From Pseudarthrobacter naphthalenicus (GTDB taxonomy: Bacteria; Actinomycetota; Actinomycetes; Actinomycetales; Micrococcaceae): a DNA stretch of 64,000 bases. This document shows, piece after piece, positions 10,922 through 19,998 of the stretch. The stretch's first letter is position 1. Each line of letters starts with the position of its first letter. The DNA lies in NCBI RefSeq assembly GCF_029076445.1, contig NZ_JARESG010000005.1:62001-126000 (forward strand), given 5' to 3'. Under the pieces are notes generated by a model, which saw only the letters and a list, made by a program, of their open reading frames with translations, was not told the origin of the DNA and made no database searches. A program made the translations under genes and the position numbers.

Positions 10922-11639
10922 AGACACCGCACGGGTGGCTGAGCTGGCGGAACGGCTGGCCGCGGTCCGGCGGCGGATCGAATCAGCGGCCGCCGAGGCA
11001 GGCCGCGGCAACGACCTGCCCACGCTGATCGTCGTCACCAAATTCCATCCGGCCGCGGACATCAGGCGCCTCGCCGCGCTGGGGGTGCGCGATGTGGGCG
11101 AAAACCGTGACCAGGAAGCCTCAACCAAGGCGGCGGAACTGGCTGACCTTGGACTTCACTGGCATTTCGTGGGGCAGTTGCAGAGCAAAAAAGCCAAGTC
11201 CGTGGCCAGATACGCCCATGCAGTCCACTCCATCGACCGCCCCGCACTGGTGGATGGCCTGGAGCGTGCCATCGCCGCGGAGCAGGATCGCACTGGCCGC
11301 GGCGCCCTGCAGTGTTTCATCCAGGTCAGTCTCGATGACGACGCCGGCGCGCACCGTGGCGGGGCTGCGCCGGCTGAGGTGCCGCTCCTGGCTGACCGGC
11401 TCGCCGCGGCCGGCGGGCTGGAGCTGGCAGGCGTCATGGCCGTCGCACCGCTCGGGGCCAGCCCGGAGGCCGCTTTCGAAAAACTGGCAGCCGTTTCCGC
11501 TTCGCTGGTGGCGGTTCATCCCACTGCCTCAGCCATTTCTGCCGGAATGAGCCAGGACCTGGAAGCGGCCATCAGATTCGGGGCGACACACCTGCGGATC
11601 GGTTCCGATATTCTCGGATCACGTCCCGCTGTGGGGTAG
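10914..11639 (+). CDS. YggS family pyridoxal phosphate homeostasis protein
   Basis: A 241-residue single-domain PLP-binding TIM-barrel protein of the YggS/PROSC family, which has no known catalytic activity and buffers cellular PLP and amino-acid pools. The PLP lysine is in the VVTKFHP motif near residue 43, followed by DVGENRDQE and HWHFVGQLQSKKAK. The C-terminal MSQDLEAAIRFGATHLRIGSD motif is the family signature. I chose the ATG at 10914, which overlaps the end of pgeF by eight bases. It is the usual neighbour of sepF in actinobacteria. Confidence 0.93.
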   Translation: MTEDTARVAELAERLAAVRRRIESAAAEAGRGNDLPTLIVVTKFHPAADIRRLAALGVRDVGENRDQEASTKAAELADLGLHWHFVGQLQSKKAKSVARYAHAVHSIDRPALVDGLERAIAAEQDRTGRGALQCFIQVSLDDDAGAHRGGAAPAEVPLLADRLAAAGGLELAGVMAVAPLGASPEAAFEKLAAVSASLVAVHPTASAISAGMSQDLEAAIRFGATHLRIGSDILGSRPAVG

Positions 11640-11728
11640 CGTCGAGCACATAGGAAGTGAGTGGCGGGGGATTCCAGTGCTGTCAAGTTATTGGGCGGCC
11701 CGCCTACGGACACGATTAGGAGTCGACC

Positions 11729-12259
11729 ATGGCCGGCGCTCTGCGCAAGACAATGATCTATCTTGGGCTCGCCGACGGCGATGAACACTACGAGTCCGAG
11801 CACACCACAACACGTAAGGACGAGGACGAAACCATGGAAGCTGACCGCGAGGAACGCCGGGCCCCTGCACCGGTCCGCGAAGTCAGCCGTGAATCAGTCC
11901 ACGTCCCCGAAGAGGAATACCGCGCACCCGTGACCCCCATCAAGCGTGCGGCCTCGAGCCGCGAAGAAACGTCCGGACTCCGGCAGATCACCACGATCCA
12001 CCCGCGGTCCTACAACGACGCCAAGCTCATCGGGGAGAGTTTCCGCGACGGCATTCCCGTGATCATGAACGTCACTGACATGGGCGAGGCGGACGCGAAG
12101 AGGCTGGTTGACTTCTCGGCCGGCCTCGTTTTTGGGCTCCGCGGCAGCATCGAGCGCGTCACGAACAAAGTCTTCCTGCTGTCGCCGTCCTACATCGAGG
12201 TCATCGGCGACGACAAGAAAATCAGTGAGACCCAGGCAAGCTTTTTCAACCAAAGCTAG
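11729..12259 (+). CDS. sepF: Cell division protein SepF
   Basis: SepF bundles FtsZ filaments and tethers them to the membrane, replacing FtsA. The 176-residue product starts with the amphipathic membrane-targeting segment [13 protein letters not shown], has an acidic disordered linker to about residue 80, and then the conserved SepF domain ([20 protein letters not shown], then GLRGSIERV). The ATG at 11729 has TAGGAG nine bases upstream. The 89-base gap after yggS may hold a promoter, but none is clear. Confidence 0.95.
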   Translation: MAGALRKTMIYLGLADGDEHYESEHTTTRKDEDETMEADREERRAPAPVREVSRESVHVPEEEYRAPVTPIKRAASSREETSGLRQITTIHPRSYNDAKLIGESFRDGIPVIMNVTDMGEADAKRLVDFSAGLVFGLRGSIERVTNKVFLLSPSYIEVIGDDKKISETQASFFNQS

Positions 12260-12275
12260 CCCCGGGCTGAGTGCT

Positions 12276-12305
12276 GATGCCAGGCAGGGACACCTGTCTG
12301 GCATC
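12276..12305 (+). terminator. Strong hairpin between sepF and yggT
   Basis: GATGCCAGGCAGG at 12276-12288 pairs with CCTGTCTGGCATC at 12293-12305 (12 of 13 positions) around the loop GACA. No U-run follows, so this is either a weak or factor-assisted terminator of sepF or a processing and stability element. It splits sepF from yggT despite the conserved gene order. Confidence 0.5.
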
Positions 12306-12379
12306 TGTGCTGAAATAGACAAGTAATGTTGGCAGGGCACTGCGGTATCCGGAATGGACATGGAGATATGAGTTAAGTC

Positions 12380-12667
12380 ATGGGAATTGTTTTCGGACTG
12401 CTCTATATTGCCCTGCTGCTGTTCTTCGTTGCCCTCATCGTCCGCCTGGTCTTTGACTGGGTGCAGATGTTTGCCCGGGAGTGGCGGCCCCGTGGTGCGG
12501 CCCTAGTGGCCGCCCACACGGTGTACTCCGTGACTGATCCGCCACTTAAGGGGCTGCGGCGGGTCATCCCCCCGCTGAGGCTCGGCGGCGTGACCCTGGA
12601 CCTCGGATTCCTGGTTCTCTTCATCGCCGTGAGCATCGCAATGGCGGTGACCAGGGGATTCGCGTAA
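12380..12667 (+). CDS. YggT family membrane protein
   Basis: A 95-residue membrane protein with two hydrophobic segments, one at about 3-28 and one near the C-terminus (LDLGFLVLFIAVSIAMAVTRG). The conserved centre reads YSVTDPPLKGLRRVIPPLRLGG, typical of YggT, which always sits between sepF and divIVA in actinobacteria. The exact function is unsettled; the family is tied to osmotic stress and to septal or polar growth by neighbourhood. The ATG at 12380 has only a weak purine-rich site upstream. Confidence 0.88.
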   Translation: MGIVFGLLYIALLLFFVALIVRLVFDWVQMFAREWRPRGAALVAAHTVYSVTDPPLKGLRRVIPPLRLGGVTLDLGFLVLFIAVSIAMAVTRGFA

Positions 12668-12744
12668 TCTTCGACAAGACCTAGCAGTTCAGGGGCGGTT
12701 GCTGGAACGGATCCCAACCCTGTGAAGCGAAAGAAATCTCCGGT

Positions 12745-12793
12745 TTGACACCCAGTGTTGAATTAGAGGAACCAGACAAATTTTAGGTACCGT
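12745..12793 (+). promoter_or_regulatory. Putative divIVA promoter region
   Basis: The gap from 12668 to 12846 contains a consensus TTGACA at 12745-12750 and a TTGAAT at 12758-12763. The possible -10 elements are TTTTAG at 12781-12786, 17 bases from the second, and TACCGT at 12788-12793. I cannot decide which pair is used. The position 50-100 bases before divIVA and the local A/T richness support a promoter here. Confidence 0.4.
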
Positions 12794-12846
12794 AGTTTTG
12801 GACGGCCGGAAGGCCTCCTGACTAACTAGACCAATGAGGTGACCAG

Positions 12847-13545
12847 ATGGCTTTGACGCCAGAAGACGTTGTCAACAAGCGCTTTCAGCCGACCAAGTTC
12901 CGCGAAGGCTATGACCAGGACGAAGTTGACGACTTCCTGGACGAGATCGTCGTGGAACTCAGGCGCCTGAACCAGGAGAACGACGAACTCCGCAAGAAGC
13001 TTGCCGAGTCCGGTTCTGCTGTGCCGGCCAGCTCCGCTGCCGCCGCCCCCGTGGTTGAGAAGGTCCCTGCGCCCGTCAAGGCCGACAAGGCCGAAGCTCC
13101 GGCCAAGGCCGAAGCCGAGACCAAGGTTGCCGAGGCTCCGAAGAAGAAGGAAGCCGAGCCCGTCGCCGCTGTTGCGGCCGTTCCGGCTGCCGCTCCTGCA
13201 CCCGCCGCGGGGAACAGCGTTTCCGCCGAGTCTGCCGCAGGCCTGCTTGCCATGGCGCAGCAGATGCACGACCGTCACGTGGCGGATGGCCAGTCCCAGA
13301 AGGACAAGATCATCGCCGAGGCCCAGATCGAAGCCAGCAGCCTGGTAAACGATGCCCAGGAGAAGTCCCGCAAGATCCTTGGTGCCCTGGAGCAGCAGCG
13401 CTCCGTCCTGGAGCGCAAGGTTGAGCAGCTCCGCGGATTCGAGCGCGATTACCGTTCACGCCTGAAGGCCTACATTGAAGGCCAGCTGCGCGACCTTGAC
13501 GCCCGCGGCTCCGTTGCGGCGCCTGAGGTCGAGGCGAACAACTAG
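12847..13545 (+). CDS. divIVA: Polar growth / septum site protein DivIVA (Wag31)
   Basis: DivIVA is a coiled-coil scaffold that recognises curved membrane at poles and septa and directs wall synthesis in actinobacteria. The 232-residue product has the N-terminal lipid-binding motif LTPEDVVNKRFQPTKFREGY and then DQDEVDDFLDEIVVELRRLN, a long Ala/Pro/Lys/Glu-rich linker (about 58-125), and a C-terminal coiled coil from about 135 (LLAMAQQMHDRHV onward). The linker is low-complexity and probably varies between strains. The ATG is preceded by GAGGTGA. A clear terminator follows. Confidence 0.95.
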   Translation: MALTPEDVVNKRFQPTKFREGYDQDEVDDFLDEIVVELRRLNQENDELRKKLAESGSAVPASSAAAAPVVEKVPAPVKADKAEAPAKAEAETKVAEAPKKKEAEPVAAVAAVPAAAPAPAAGNSVSAESAAGLLAMAQQMHDRHVADGQSQKDKIIAEAQIEASSLVNDAQEKSRKILGALEQQRSVLERKVEQLRGFERDYRSRLKAYIEGQLRDLDARGSVAAPEVEANN

Positions 13546-13567
13546 TCCGTCAAGCACGTATTCTGAA

Positions 13568-13604
13568 AGCCGGTGGCTGAGGATTCCTCGGCCGCCGGCT
13601 TTTG
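13568..13604 (+). terminator. Intrinsic terminator after divIVA
   Basis: A GC-rich hairpin starts with AGCCGG at 13568 and closes with CCGGCT ending at 13600. The arms continue inward through GGCTGAGG and CCTCGGCC with wobble pairs, and TTTT follows directly. It lies 22 bases past the divIVA stop and ends the division transcript before lspA. Confidence 0.8.
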
Positions 13605-13636
13605 TGATTAACATCGGTTTTACAAATGAAAGCACC

Positions 13637-14209
13637 ATGACTGACGACCTCGCCGCTGACGCAGCACATCCCGCGCCATCATCACCCCGGCCCCGGAAAA
13701 GGCTCCTGCTCCTGCTTTTTGCGGGCTTCGCAGCGTTTGCCTACGCCTTTGACCAGCTGACCAAAATATGGGTGACCTCCACGATGGTGGAGGGGGAGCG
13801 CATCCCCGTGCTGCCGCCGCTGCTGCACTGGTACTTCATCCGGAACTCCGGCGCCGCCTTTTCCATCGGCGAGAACGTGACGTGGGTGTTCTCCATCATC
13901 ATGGCAGGCGTTTCGATTGCGATCCTGTTCCAGGTCCGCAAGCTCGGCTCGGCCTGGTGGGCCCTGGCATTAGGCTTACTCCTCGGCGGTGCGCTGGGCA
14001 ACCTGACGGACCGCTTGTTCCGGGAGCCTTCATTCGCCATGGGGCACGTGGTGGACTTCATCCAGCTGCCCAACTTTGCGATATTCAACATCGCCGACTC
14101 CGCGGTGGTCTCCGCGGTGTCCATTATCTGCATCCTGACGCTGCGGGGGATCTCGCTGGACGGCTCGCGGCACGTTGCTGCGTCCAAGGAGAAGGCCGAC
14201 GATGCCTGA
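13637..14209 (+). CDS. lspA: Lipoprotein signal peptidase (signal peptidase II)
   Basis: LspA is the aspartyl membrane protease that removes signal peptides from diacylated prolipoproteins. From the ATG at 13637 it has 190 residues with four transmembrane segments and the family boxes [27 protein letters not shown] (first catalytic Asp) and FNIADSAV (second catalytic Asp). The roughly 20-residue Ala/Pro/Arg-rich N-terminal extension before the first helix is usual for actinobacterial LspA. It overlaps the pseudouridine synthase gene by eight bases. Confidence 0.95.
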   Translation: MTDDLAADAAHPAPSSPRPRKRLLLLLFAGFAAFAYAFDQLTKIWVTSTMVEGERIPVLPPLLHWYFIRNSGAAFSIGENVTWVFSIIMAGVSIAILFQVRKLGSAWWALALGLLLGGALGNLTDRLFREPSFAMGHVVDFIQLPNFAIFNIADSAVVSAVSIICILTLRGISLDGSRHVAASKEKADDA

Positions 14210-15128
14210 GCAGGTGGTGGTGGCAGATGAATTCAACGGAACCCGTGCAGACGCCGGGCTCGCCGGGCTGTTGGGGATCTCACGCTCGCTGGCGGCGACC
14301 CTGATTGCCGAAGGAAACGTGCTGTGCCGCGGCAAAAAACTTGGCAAGTCGGCACGCCTGGTGGCGGGGGATGTCCTGGAAGTGACGGTGCCTGAACGAC
14401 GGGACCCGCTCGAAGTGGTGGAGGAAGTTGTGGAAGGCCTGAAAATCCTGCTCGACGACGACGATTTTGTTGTTGTGGACAAGCCGGTCGGGGTAGCCGC
14501 GCATCCGTCGCCAGGCTGGGTGGGACCCACCGTGGTGGGCGGGCTCGCCGGGGCCGGTTACCGCATTTCCACCTCAGGCGCGTCGGAGCGCGTGGGGATC
14601 GTGCACAGGCTCGACGTCGGCACGTCCGGCGTGATGGTGGTGGCCAAAACCGAGCGCGCCTACACCGCCCTCAAACGCGCGTTCAAGGAGCGCACCGTGG
14701 ACAAGGTCTACCATGCCGTGGTCCAGGGGCTCCCGGATCCGCTGGAAGGCACCATTGACGCCCCGATCGGGCGCCATCCCGGGCATGACTGGCGCTTTGC
14801 CGTGATCGAGGACGGGCGTCCGTCCGTGACGCACTATGAGGTCCTTGAAGCGTTCGGCAAGGCGACCCTGGTTGAAGTGCATCTGGAAACGGGGCGCACA
14901 CACCAGATCCGGGTGCACTTCTCCGCCCTGCGCCACCCTTGTGCCGGCGATCTGACGTACGGCGCCGATCCGCGGCTGGCCGCGACCCTGGGCCTGACAC
15001 GGCAGTGGCTGCATGCGCGCCAACTCGGTTTTGACCACCCGGTGACCGGTGAGCGCGTGACCGTCACCAGCGAATATCCGCAGGACCTCGCCTACGCCTT
15101 GGAAATCCTGGAGTCGGGCCAGGCCTAG
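14202..15128 (+). CDS. RluA/RluD family pseudouridine synthase
   Basis: This 308-residue RNA modification enzyme has an N-terminal S4 RNA-binding domain (about 13-70) and a catalytic domain with the motif [19 protein letters not shown] near residue 135, whose Asp is the nucleophile. GRTHQIRVH follows near 230. The RluD subgroup isomerises uridines of 23S rRNA helix 69, but the precise target cannot be read here. I chose the ATG at 14202, inside the end of lspA. The lspA-rluD pair is conserved in actinobacteria, usually followed by dnaE as here. Confidence 0.92.
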   Translation: MPEQVVVADEFNGTRADAGLAGLLGISRSLAATLIAEGNVLCRGKKLGKSARLVAGDVLEVTVPERRDPLEVVEEVVEGLKILLDDDDFVVVDKPVGVAAHPSPGWVGPTVVGGLAGAGYRISTSGASERVGIVHRLDVGTSGVMVVAKTERAYTALKRAFKERTVDKVYHAVVQGLPDPLEGTIDAPIGRHPGHDWRFAVIEDGRPSVTHYEVLEAFGKATLVEVHLETGRTHQIRVHFSALRHPCAGDLTYGADPRLAATLGLTRQWLHARQLGFDHPVTGERVTVTSEYPQDLAYALEILESGQA

Positions 15129-15213
15129 CCACGCGGCCCCGAGAGGCGAGCGACGCCGGGCCGTTGCGTTCAGGGTCACTGCGTCGCTGGGCAGCCGGCT
15201 GACCCGCAGCGCT

Positions 15214-15225
15214 TAGAATGGTCCG
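15214..15225 (+). promoter_or_regulatory. -10 element giving a probable leaderless dnaE transcript
   Basis: TAGAAT at 15214-15219 is followed by exactly six bases and then the GTG at 15226. With the usual -10 to +1 distance, transcription would start at or within a base of the start codon. No Shine-Dalgarno site is visible, which supports this start and a leaderless mRNA. Confidence 0.6.
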
Positions 15226-18200
15226 GTGACTTCCAGCAATGCCTCGTTCGTCCATCTCCACAACCACACCGAATATTCCATGCTGGACGGCGCCGCCCGT
15301 CTGGGGGAGCTCTTCGATGAAACCGAACGCCTCGGCATGCCGGCCCTCGCCACGACCGACCACGGCTACCTGTTCGGCGCGTTCGATTTCTGGAAGCGTG
15401 CCACGGACCAGGGCATTAAGCCGATTATCGGCGTCGAAGCGTATGTGACCCCCGGGACCGCGCGCACGGACAAGAGCCGTGTGCGCTGGGGTGAGGAACA
15501 CCAGCGGAAAGACGACATTTCCGGCGGTGGTTCATATACCCACATGACGCTGCTGAGTTACAACAACGCCGGGATGCGGAACCTCTTCCGCGCGTCCTCC
15601 ATCGCCTCGCTGGACGCTGTCTTCGGCAAGTGGCCGCGGCTGGACCGCGAACTCCTCAACACCTACTCCGAAGGCCTGATCGCCACCACCGGCTGCCCGT
15701 CGGGCGAGGTCCAGACCCGGCTTCGCCTTGGCCAGTACCGGGAGGCCGTGGAGGCCGCCGCGGAGTTCCGTGACATTTTCGGCGCCGAGAACTACTTCTG
15801 CGAACTGATGGACCACGGGCTGGATATCGAACGCCGGGTCACCGGCGACCTGCTCCGGCTGGCCAAGGACCTGAAGCTGCCGCTGGTGGCCACCAACGAC
15901 CTTCATTACACCCATGAGCACGACGCCAAGGCCCATGAGGCGCTGCTTGCCATCCAGTCCGGTTCAACGCTGCTCGAACCCACGTACGACAACGGCGGTT
16001 CCCGCTTTGCGTTCTCCGGCAGCGGCTACTACCTCAAATCCCCGCAGGAGATGCGGGAGCTGTTCCGGGACCACCCGGACGCGTGCGACAACACCCTGCT
16101 GATCGCCGAGCGGTGCGAGGTCTCGTTCAACACCGGCGCCAACTACATGCCGCGCTTCCCCTGCCCCCCGGGCGAGGACGAAACCTCGTGGTTGGTCAAG
16201 GAGGTGGCCACCGGCCTGGAATTCCGTTACCCCGGCGGCGTGCCGGACAAGGTCCGCACGCAGGCCGACTACGAGCTCGAAGTCATCACCTCCATGGGGT
16301 TCCCCGGCTACTTCCTGGTGGTGGCCGACTTCATCAACTGGGCGAAGAACAACGGCATCCGCGTGGGCCCGGGCCGTGGCTCGGGCGCCGGTTCCATGGT
16401 TGCCTACGCCATGCGGATCACCGACCTCGATCCGCTGCACCACGGCCTGATCTTCGAGCGCTTCCTGAACCCGGACCGCGTTTCCATGCCCGACTTCGAC
16501 GTCGACTTCGATGATCGCCGCCGGTCCGAGGTGATCGACTACGTCACCCGCAAGTACGGTGACGAGCGCGTGGCCATGATCGTCACCTACGGCACCATCA
16601 AAACCAAACAGGCGCTCAAGGACTCCTCCCGCGTGCTCGGCTACCCGTTCAGCATGGGTGAGCAGCTCACCAAGGCGCTGCCCCCGGCCGTGATGGCCAA
16701 GGACATTCCGCTTGCCGATATCCAAAACAAGGACTCCAAGCGGTACAGCGAGGCCGGCGACTTCCGGCAGCTGATCAGCACCGATCCCGAGGCCGCGAAG
16801 GTCTTCGAGACGGCGCTCGGCATCGAGGGACTGAAGCGGCAGTGGGGCGTCCACGCCGCCGGTGTCATCATGTCCTCAGACCCCATCATCGACGTCATCC
16901 CCATCATGCGCCGCATCCAGGACGGGCAGGTGATCACGCAGTTCGATTACCCCACCTGCGAAGGCCTGGGGCTGATCAAGATGGACTTCCTGGGTCTGCG
17001 AAACCTGACGATCATCTCGGACGCCCTGGAAAACATCAAGCTCAACCGCGGCCATGACCTGGACCTGGACAGCCTGGCCCTGGACGACACCGCCTCGTAC
17101 GAACTGATGGCCCGCGGCGACACCCTGGGCGTCTTCCAGCTCGACGGCGGCCCCATGCGCGCGCTCCTGAAGCTGATGAAGCCTGACAACTTCGAAGACA
17201 TCTCCGCTGTGCTGGCGCTCTACCGTCCCGGCCCCATGGGTGCCAACGCACACACGGACTATGCCCTCCGCAAGAACGGGATCCAGGAAGTCATTCCCAT
17301 CCATCCCGAGCTCAAGGAACCCCTCGCGGAGATCCTGGGCGGAACGTACGGCCTGATCGTGTACCAGGAGCAGGTTATGGCGGTGGCGCAAAAACTCGCC
17401 GGCTATTCCCTGGGCCAGGCTGACATCCTCCGGCGCGCGATGGGCAAAAAGAAGAAATCGGAACTGGATAAGCAGTTCGCCGGGTTCTCCCAGGGCATGC
17501 AGGACAACGGCTATTCCATGGAAGCGGTCAAGACGCTGTGGGACATCCTGCTTCCGTTCTCCGACTATGCCTTCAACAAGGCACACTCGGCCGCGTACGG
17601 CGTGATCTCCTACTGGACGGCGTACCTGAAGGCGCACTACGCGCCGGAGTACATGGCGGCGCTGCTGACCTCCGTGGGCGACGACAAGGACAAATCGGCA
17701 ATCTACCTCAATGAGTGCCGGCGCATGGGCATCACCGTGCTGCCGCCGGACGTCAACGAGTCCGCCCTGAACTTCACCCCGGTGGGCAACGACATCCGCT
17801 TCGGTATGGGAGCCATCCGCAACGTGGGGGTCAACGCCGTCGAAGCCATGGTGGCTGCGCGCGAAAAGGAAGGCGCCTACACGTCCTTCAAGGACTACCT
17901 GGTGAAGGTTCCGGCCGTGGTGTGCAACAAACGCACCATTGAATCGCTGATCAAGGCCGGGGCCTTCGATTCCCTCAACCACCACCGGCGTGCCCTGGCG
18001 ATGATCCACGAAGAGGCGATCGACTCGGTCATCACCCTCAAACGCAACGAGGCAATCGGCCAGTTCGACCTGTTCGCCGGTTTCGAGGAGGCCGAGTCGG
18101 AAGCCTCCCTGAGCATCGAGATTCCCGACCTGCCGGAGTGGGAGAAAAAGGACAAGCTGTCCTTCGAACGGGACATGCTGGGCCTGTACGTTTCGGACCA

Positions 18201-18783
18201 CCCGCTGCAGGGACTGGAAGGACTCCTCAGCCAGCACGCAGACCAGAGCATCACCTCGATCATTGCCGAAGACGGCCCGCACGACGGCGCGATTGTCACC
18301 ATCTCCGGCATGATCACGTCACTGAGCCGCCGGATCGCCAAGGCGAGCGGGAACGCCTACGCACGCGCCGAAATCGAGGACCTTGGCGGCTCCATGGAGG
18401 TCATGTTCTTCGGCCAGGTCTACGGGCCCATCGCTTCGGTCCTGGCCGAGGACCTGATTGTGGTGGTCAAGGGGCGCCTGCAACGGCGCGACGACGGTGC
18501 AGTCACCCTGAACTGCATGGAACTCTCCGTTCCGGACCTCAGCGAGGGAACAAACGGTCCGCTGCAGATATCGATGCCCACCCATAAGGCCACTGAGGCC
18601 GTGGTGACCGAACTCGGGGACGTCCTGCGGAACCATCGCGGGAATTCGGAGGTCCGGCTGCATCTGCAGGGGGATACCCGGACCGAAGTCATGGCCCTGC
18701 CCGTGCACCTCAGGGTCAACCCAAGCCCTTCACTGTTCGGGGACCTGAAGGTCCTGCTCGGGCCGACCTGCCTGGACTACTAA
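15226..18783 (+). CDS. dnaE: DNA polymerase III alpha subunit
   Basis: DnaE1 is the catalytic subunit of the replicative polymerase. The 1185-residue protein begins with a PHP domain whose metal motif HLHNHTEYSMLD is at about 10-21; in actinobacterial DnaE1 this domain carries the proofreading activity. The polymerase active site has PDFDVDFDDRR with acidic residues at about 423-427, and the GRGSGAGSMVAY motif lies near 385. The tandem helix-hairpin-helix region and an OB fold (VTISGMITSLSRRI near 1025) are at the C-terminus. Length and order are normal for DnaE1 and too long for the error-prone DnaE2 subgroup. Confidence 0.97.
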   Translation: MTSSNASFVHLHNHTEYSMLDGAARLGELFDETERLGMPALATTDHGYLFGAFDFWKRATDQGIKPIIGVEAYVTPGTARTDKSRVRWGEEHQRKDDISGGGSYTHMTLLSYNNAGMRNLFRASSIASLDAVFGKWPRLDRELLNTYSEGLIATTGCPSGEVQTRLRLGQYREAVEAAAEFRDIFGAENYFCELMDHGLDIERRVTGDLLRLAKDLKLPLVATNDLHYTHEHDAKAHEALLAIQSGSTLLEPTYDNGGSRFAFSGSGYYLKSPQEMRELFRDHPDACDNTLLIAERCEVSFNTGANYMPRFPCPPGEDETSWLVKEVATGLEFRYPGGVPDKVRTQADYELEVITSMGFPGYFLVVADFINWAKNNGIRVGPGRGSGAGSMVAYAMRITDLDPLHHGLIFERFLNPDRVSMPDFDVDFDDRRRSEVIDYVTRKYGDERVAMIVTYGTIKTKQALKDSSRVLGYPFSMGEQLTKALPPAVMAKDIPLADIQNKDSKRYSEAGDFRQLISTDPEAAKVFETALGIEGLKRQWGVHAAGVIMSSDPIIDVIPIMRRIQDGQVITQFDYPTCEGLGLIKMDFLGLRNLTIISDALENIKLNRGHDLDLDSLALDDTASYELMARGDTLGVFQLDGGPMRALLKLMKPDNFEDISAVLALYRPGPMGANAHTDYALRKNGIQEVIPIHPELKEPLAEILGGTYGLIVYQEQVMAVAQKLAGYSLGQADILRRAMGKKKKSELDKQFAGFSQGMQDNGYSMEAVKTLWDILLPFSDYAFNKAHSAAYGVISYWTAYLKAHYAPEYMAALLTSVGDDKDKSAIYLNECRRMGITVLPPDVNESALNFTPVGNDIRFGMGAIRNVGVNAVEAMVAAREKEGAYTSFKDYLVKVPAVVCNKRTIESLIKAGAFDSLNHHRRALAMIHEEAIDSVITLKRNEAIGQFDLFAGFEEAESEASLSIEIPDLPEWEKKDKLSFERDMLGLYVSDHPLQGLEGLLSQHADQSITSIIAEDGPHDGAIVTISGMITSLSRRIAKASGNAYARAEIEDLGGSMEVMFFGQVYGPIASVLAEDLIVVVKGRLQRRDDGAVTLNCMELSVPDLSEGTNGPLQISMPTHKATEAVVTELGDVLRNHRGNSEVRLHLQGDTRTEVMALPVHLRVNPSPSLFGDLKVLLGPTCLDY

Positions 18784-18795
18784 GGAACAGCCGGT

Positions 18796-19308
18796 CTAGA
18801 TTTCGTAGTCCAGCGGGACGGGCTGGCCATAACTGCCGGAGTGATACAGGAGCGGCGTGCCGTCCGCGCCCACGGCGCCAGCGACCACTTCCACGACCAC
18901 CACGGCGTTGTTCTCGAAGGAGAGACGCATCTGGATCTTGCCGATCAGCCAGCCGGCAACATCCTTGAGAACCGGGACATCGTGCGGTCCCATTTCCCAG
19001 TGATCTCCGACGAACCGGTCTTTGGTGCGGGCGAAGCGGTCGGCCAGGGCCTGGTTCTCCAGACCCAGCATATGGACGCCAAGGTGGGTGGCGTTGGCCA
19101 CCGCCGGCCAGGAGCGCGAGCTGCGGGCCATGTTGAAGGTGAACCGCGGCGGCTGGGCTGAGAGCGATGCCACGGACGTGGCCGTGAAGCCGTACGGCTC
19201 GCCCTTGTAGTTCACCGTGATGATCGCGACGCCGGCAGCGTGGCGCCGGAACATTTCCTTGAACGTGCCCTCAAACGGCACTGCATCTGGCGGCACTGCA
19301 TCTGACAT
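18796..19308 (-). CDS. Flavin reductase family protein
   Basis: A 170-residue protein with the FMN-binding split-barrel fold of flavin reductases (HpaC/RutF type), which reduce FMN or FAD with NAD(P)H and pass it to a partner monooxygenase. Visible landmarks are HAAGVAIITVNYKGEPYGFTAT (about 23-44), SLSAQPPRFTFNMARSSRSW and the C-terminal YHSGSYGQ. No two-component monooxygenase is adjacent, so the partner is unknown. It converges with dnaE, 12 bases apart. The start has AGGGAG about 10 bases upstream. Confidence 0.85.
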   Translation of the reverse strand: MSDAVPPDAVPFEGTFKEMFRRHAAGVAIITVNYKGEPYGFTATSVASLSAQPPRFTFNMARSSRSWPAVANATHLGVHMLGLENQALADRFARTKDRFVGDHWEMGPHDVPVLKDVAGWLIGKIQMRLSFENNAVVVVEVVAGAVGADGTPLLYHSGSYGQPVPLDYEI

Positions 19309-19438
19309 TGTTGAGTTGCTCCCTAGACATGCTTCATGAATTCTTCCTTAAGCGTATTGCTCCGCCGCTGAACAGCGGAATCGGCGCACCACGCACGTCA
19401 TGCGGCCACACGCAGCCGCCTTTGTTAAGGTTTGTTTC

Positions 19439-19945
19439 ATGGAAAAACACAACAGTCCGCCTTCCGCCCGGCTGCCATGGACATGGTTTGGTGCAGCCGC
19501 GGCCGGTGGTGTTCCGCTCGGACTGCTGTGGTGGCTGCTCGCTCCCGGCGGGCTGAACCTGATCACCCGCAATCCCGCCTTGGGAAACGGGACCAACCCG
19601 GAGGTGTGGCTGCCGCGGGACCTGACCCTCGCCGGCCTCCTGGTCTTCGGCGGGTGCCTCATGGCCGTTTTCCTCACCGAAAAGCGGGGCGGCGCTGAGC
19701 GGCAGGCCTTTCTTCTCAGCCTGGCAGGCGGTCTCCTGGGCGCGGTCATCGCCTGGCAAACGGGTGCGTTGGCCGGCCGGGTGTGGGGTGCGCCCGTGGA
19801 TGCTGCCATCAACGCCAGTGTGGCGTTCTCCCTCCGATCCCTGTCCGTACTGCTGCTGTGGCCGGCTGCAACGGCAGTGTCAGTGTTTGCCCTGAACCTG
19901 CTCAACCTGCTCAGGAAGGGGCCGGACACGGGAATGCATCAGTAG
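19439..19945 (+). CDS. Small integral membrane protein of unknown function
   Basis: I do not recognise the family with certainty; it somewhat resembles DUF2567-type actinobacterial membrane proteins. The 168-residue product from the ATG at 19439 has a short polar N-terminus and four hydrophobic segments at about 12-30, 60-78, 91-112 and 126-150. A periplasmic-looking loop (about 32-55, NLITRNPALGNGTNPEVW) lies between the first two. TAAGGT seven bases before the ATG suggests a near-leaderless start. It precedes hisD by 53 bases with no sign of a functional link. Confidence 0.7.
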   Translation: MEKHNSPPSARLPWTWFGAAAAGGVPLGLLWWLLAPGGLNLITRNPALGNGTNPEVWLPRDLTLAGLLVFGGCLMAVFLTEKRGGAERQAFLLSLAGGLLGAVIAWQTGALAGRVWGAPVDAAINASVAFSLRSLSVLLLWPAATAVSVFALNLLNLLRKGPDTGMHQ

Positions 19946-19986
19946 CACCGGGGTGCACCCAGGCCGGACACGGTGTGCCCGGCGCG

Positions 19987-19998
19987 TAAAATGAACGG
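19987..19998 (+). promoter_or_regulatory. -10 element giving a probable leaderless hisD transcript
   Basis: TAAAAT at 19987-19992 is followed by exactly six bases (GAACGG) and the GTG at 19999. The spacing equals that at dnaE and places the transcript start at the start codon. No convincing -35 element was found. Confidence 0.6.

Noticed and set aside
12847..13545. The Ala/Lys/Glu repeat-like tract of DivIVA as a possible frameshift or foreign insert
   Set aside because: The frame is intact through the tract, and such linkers are normal in actinobacterial DivIVA.
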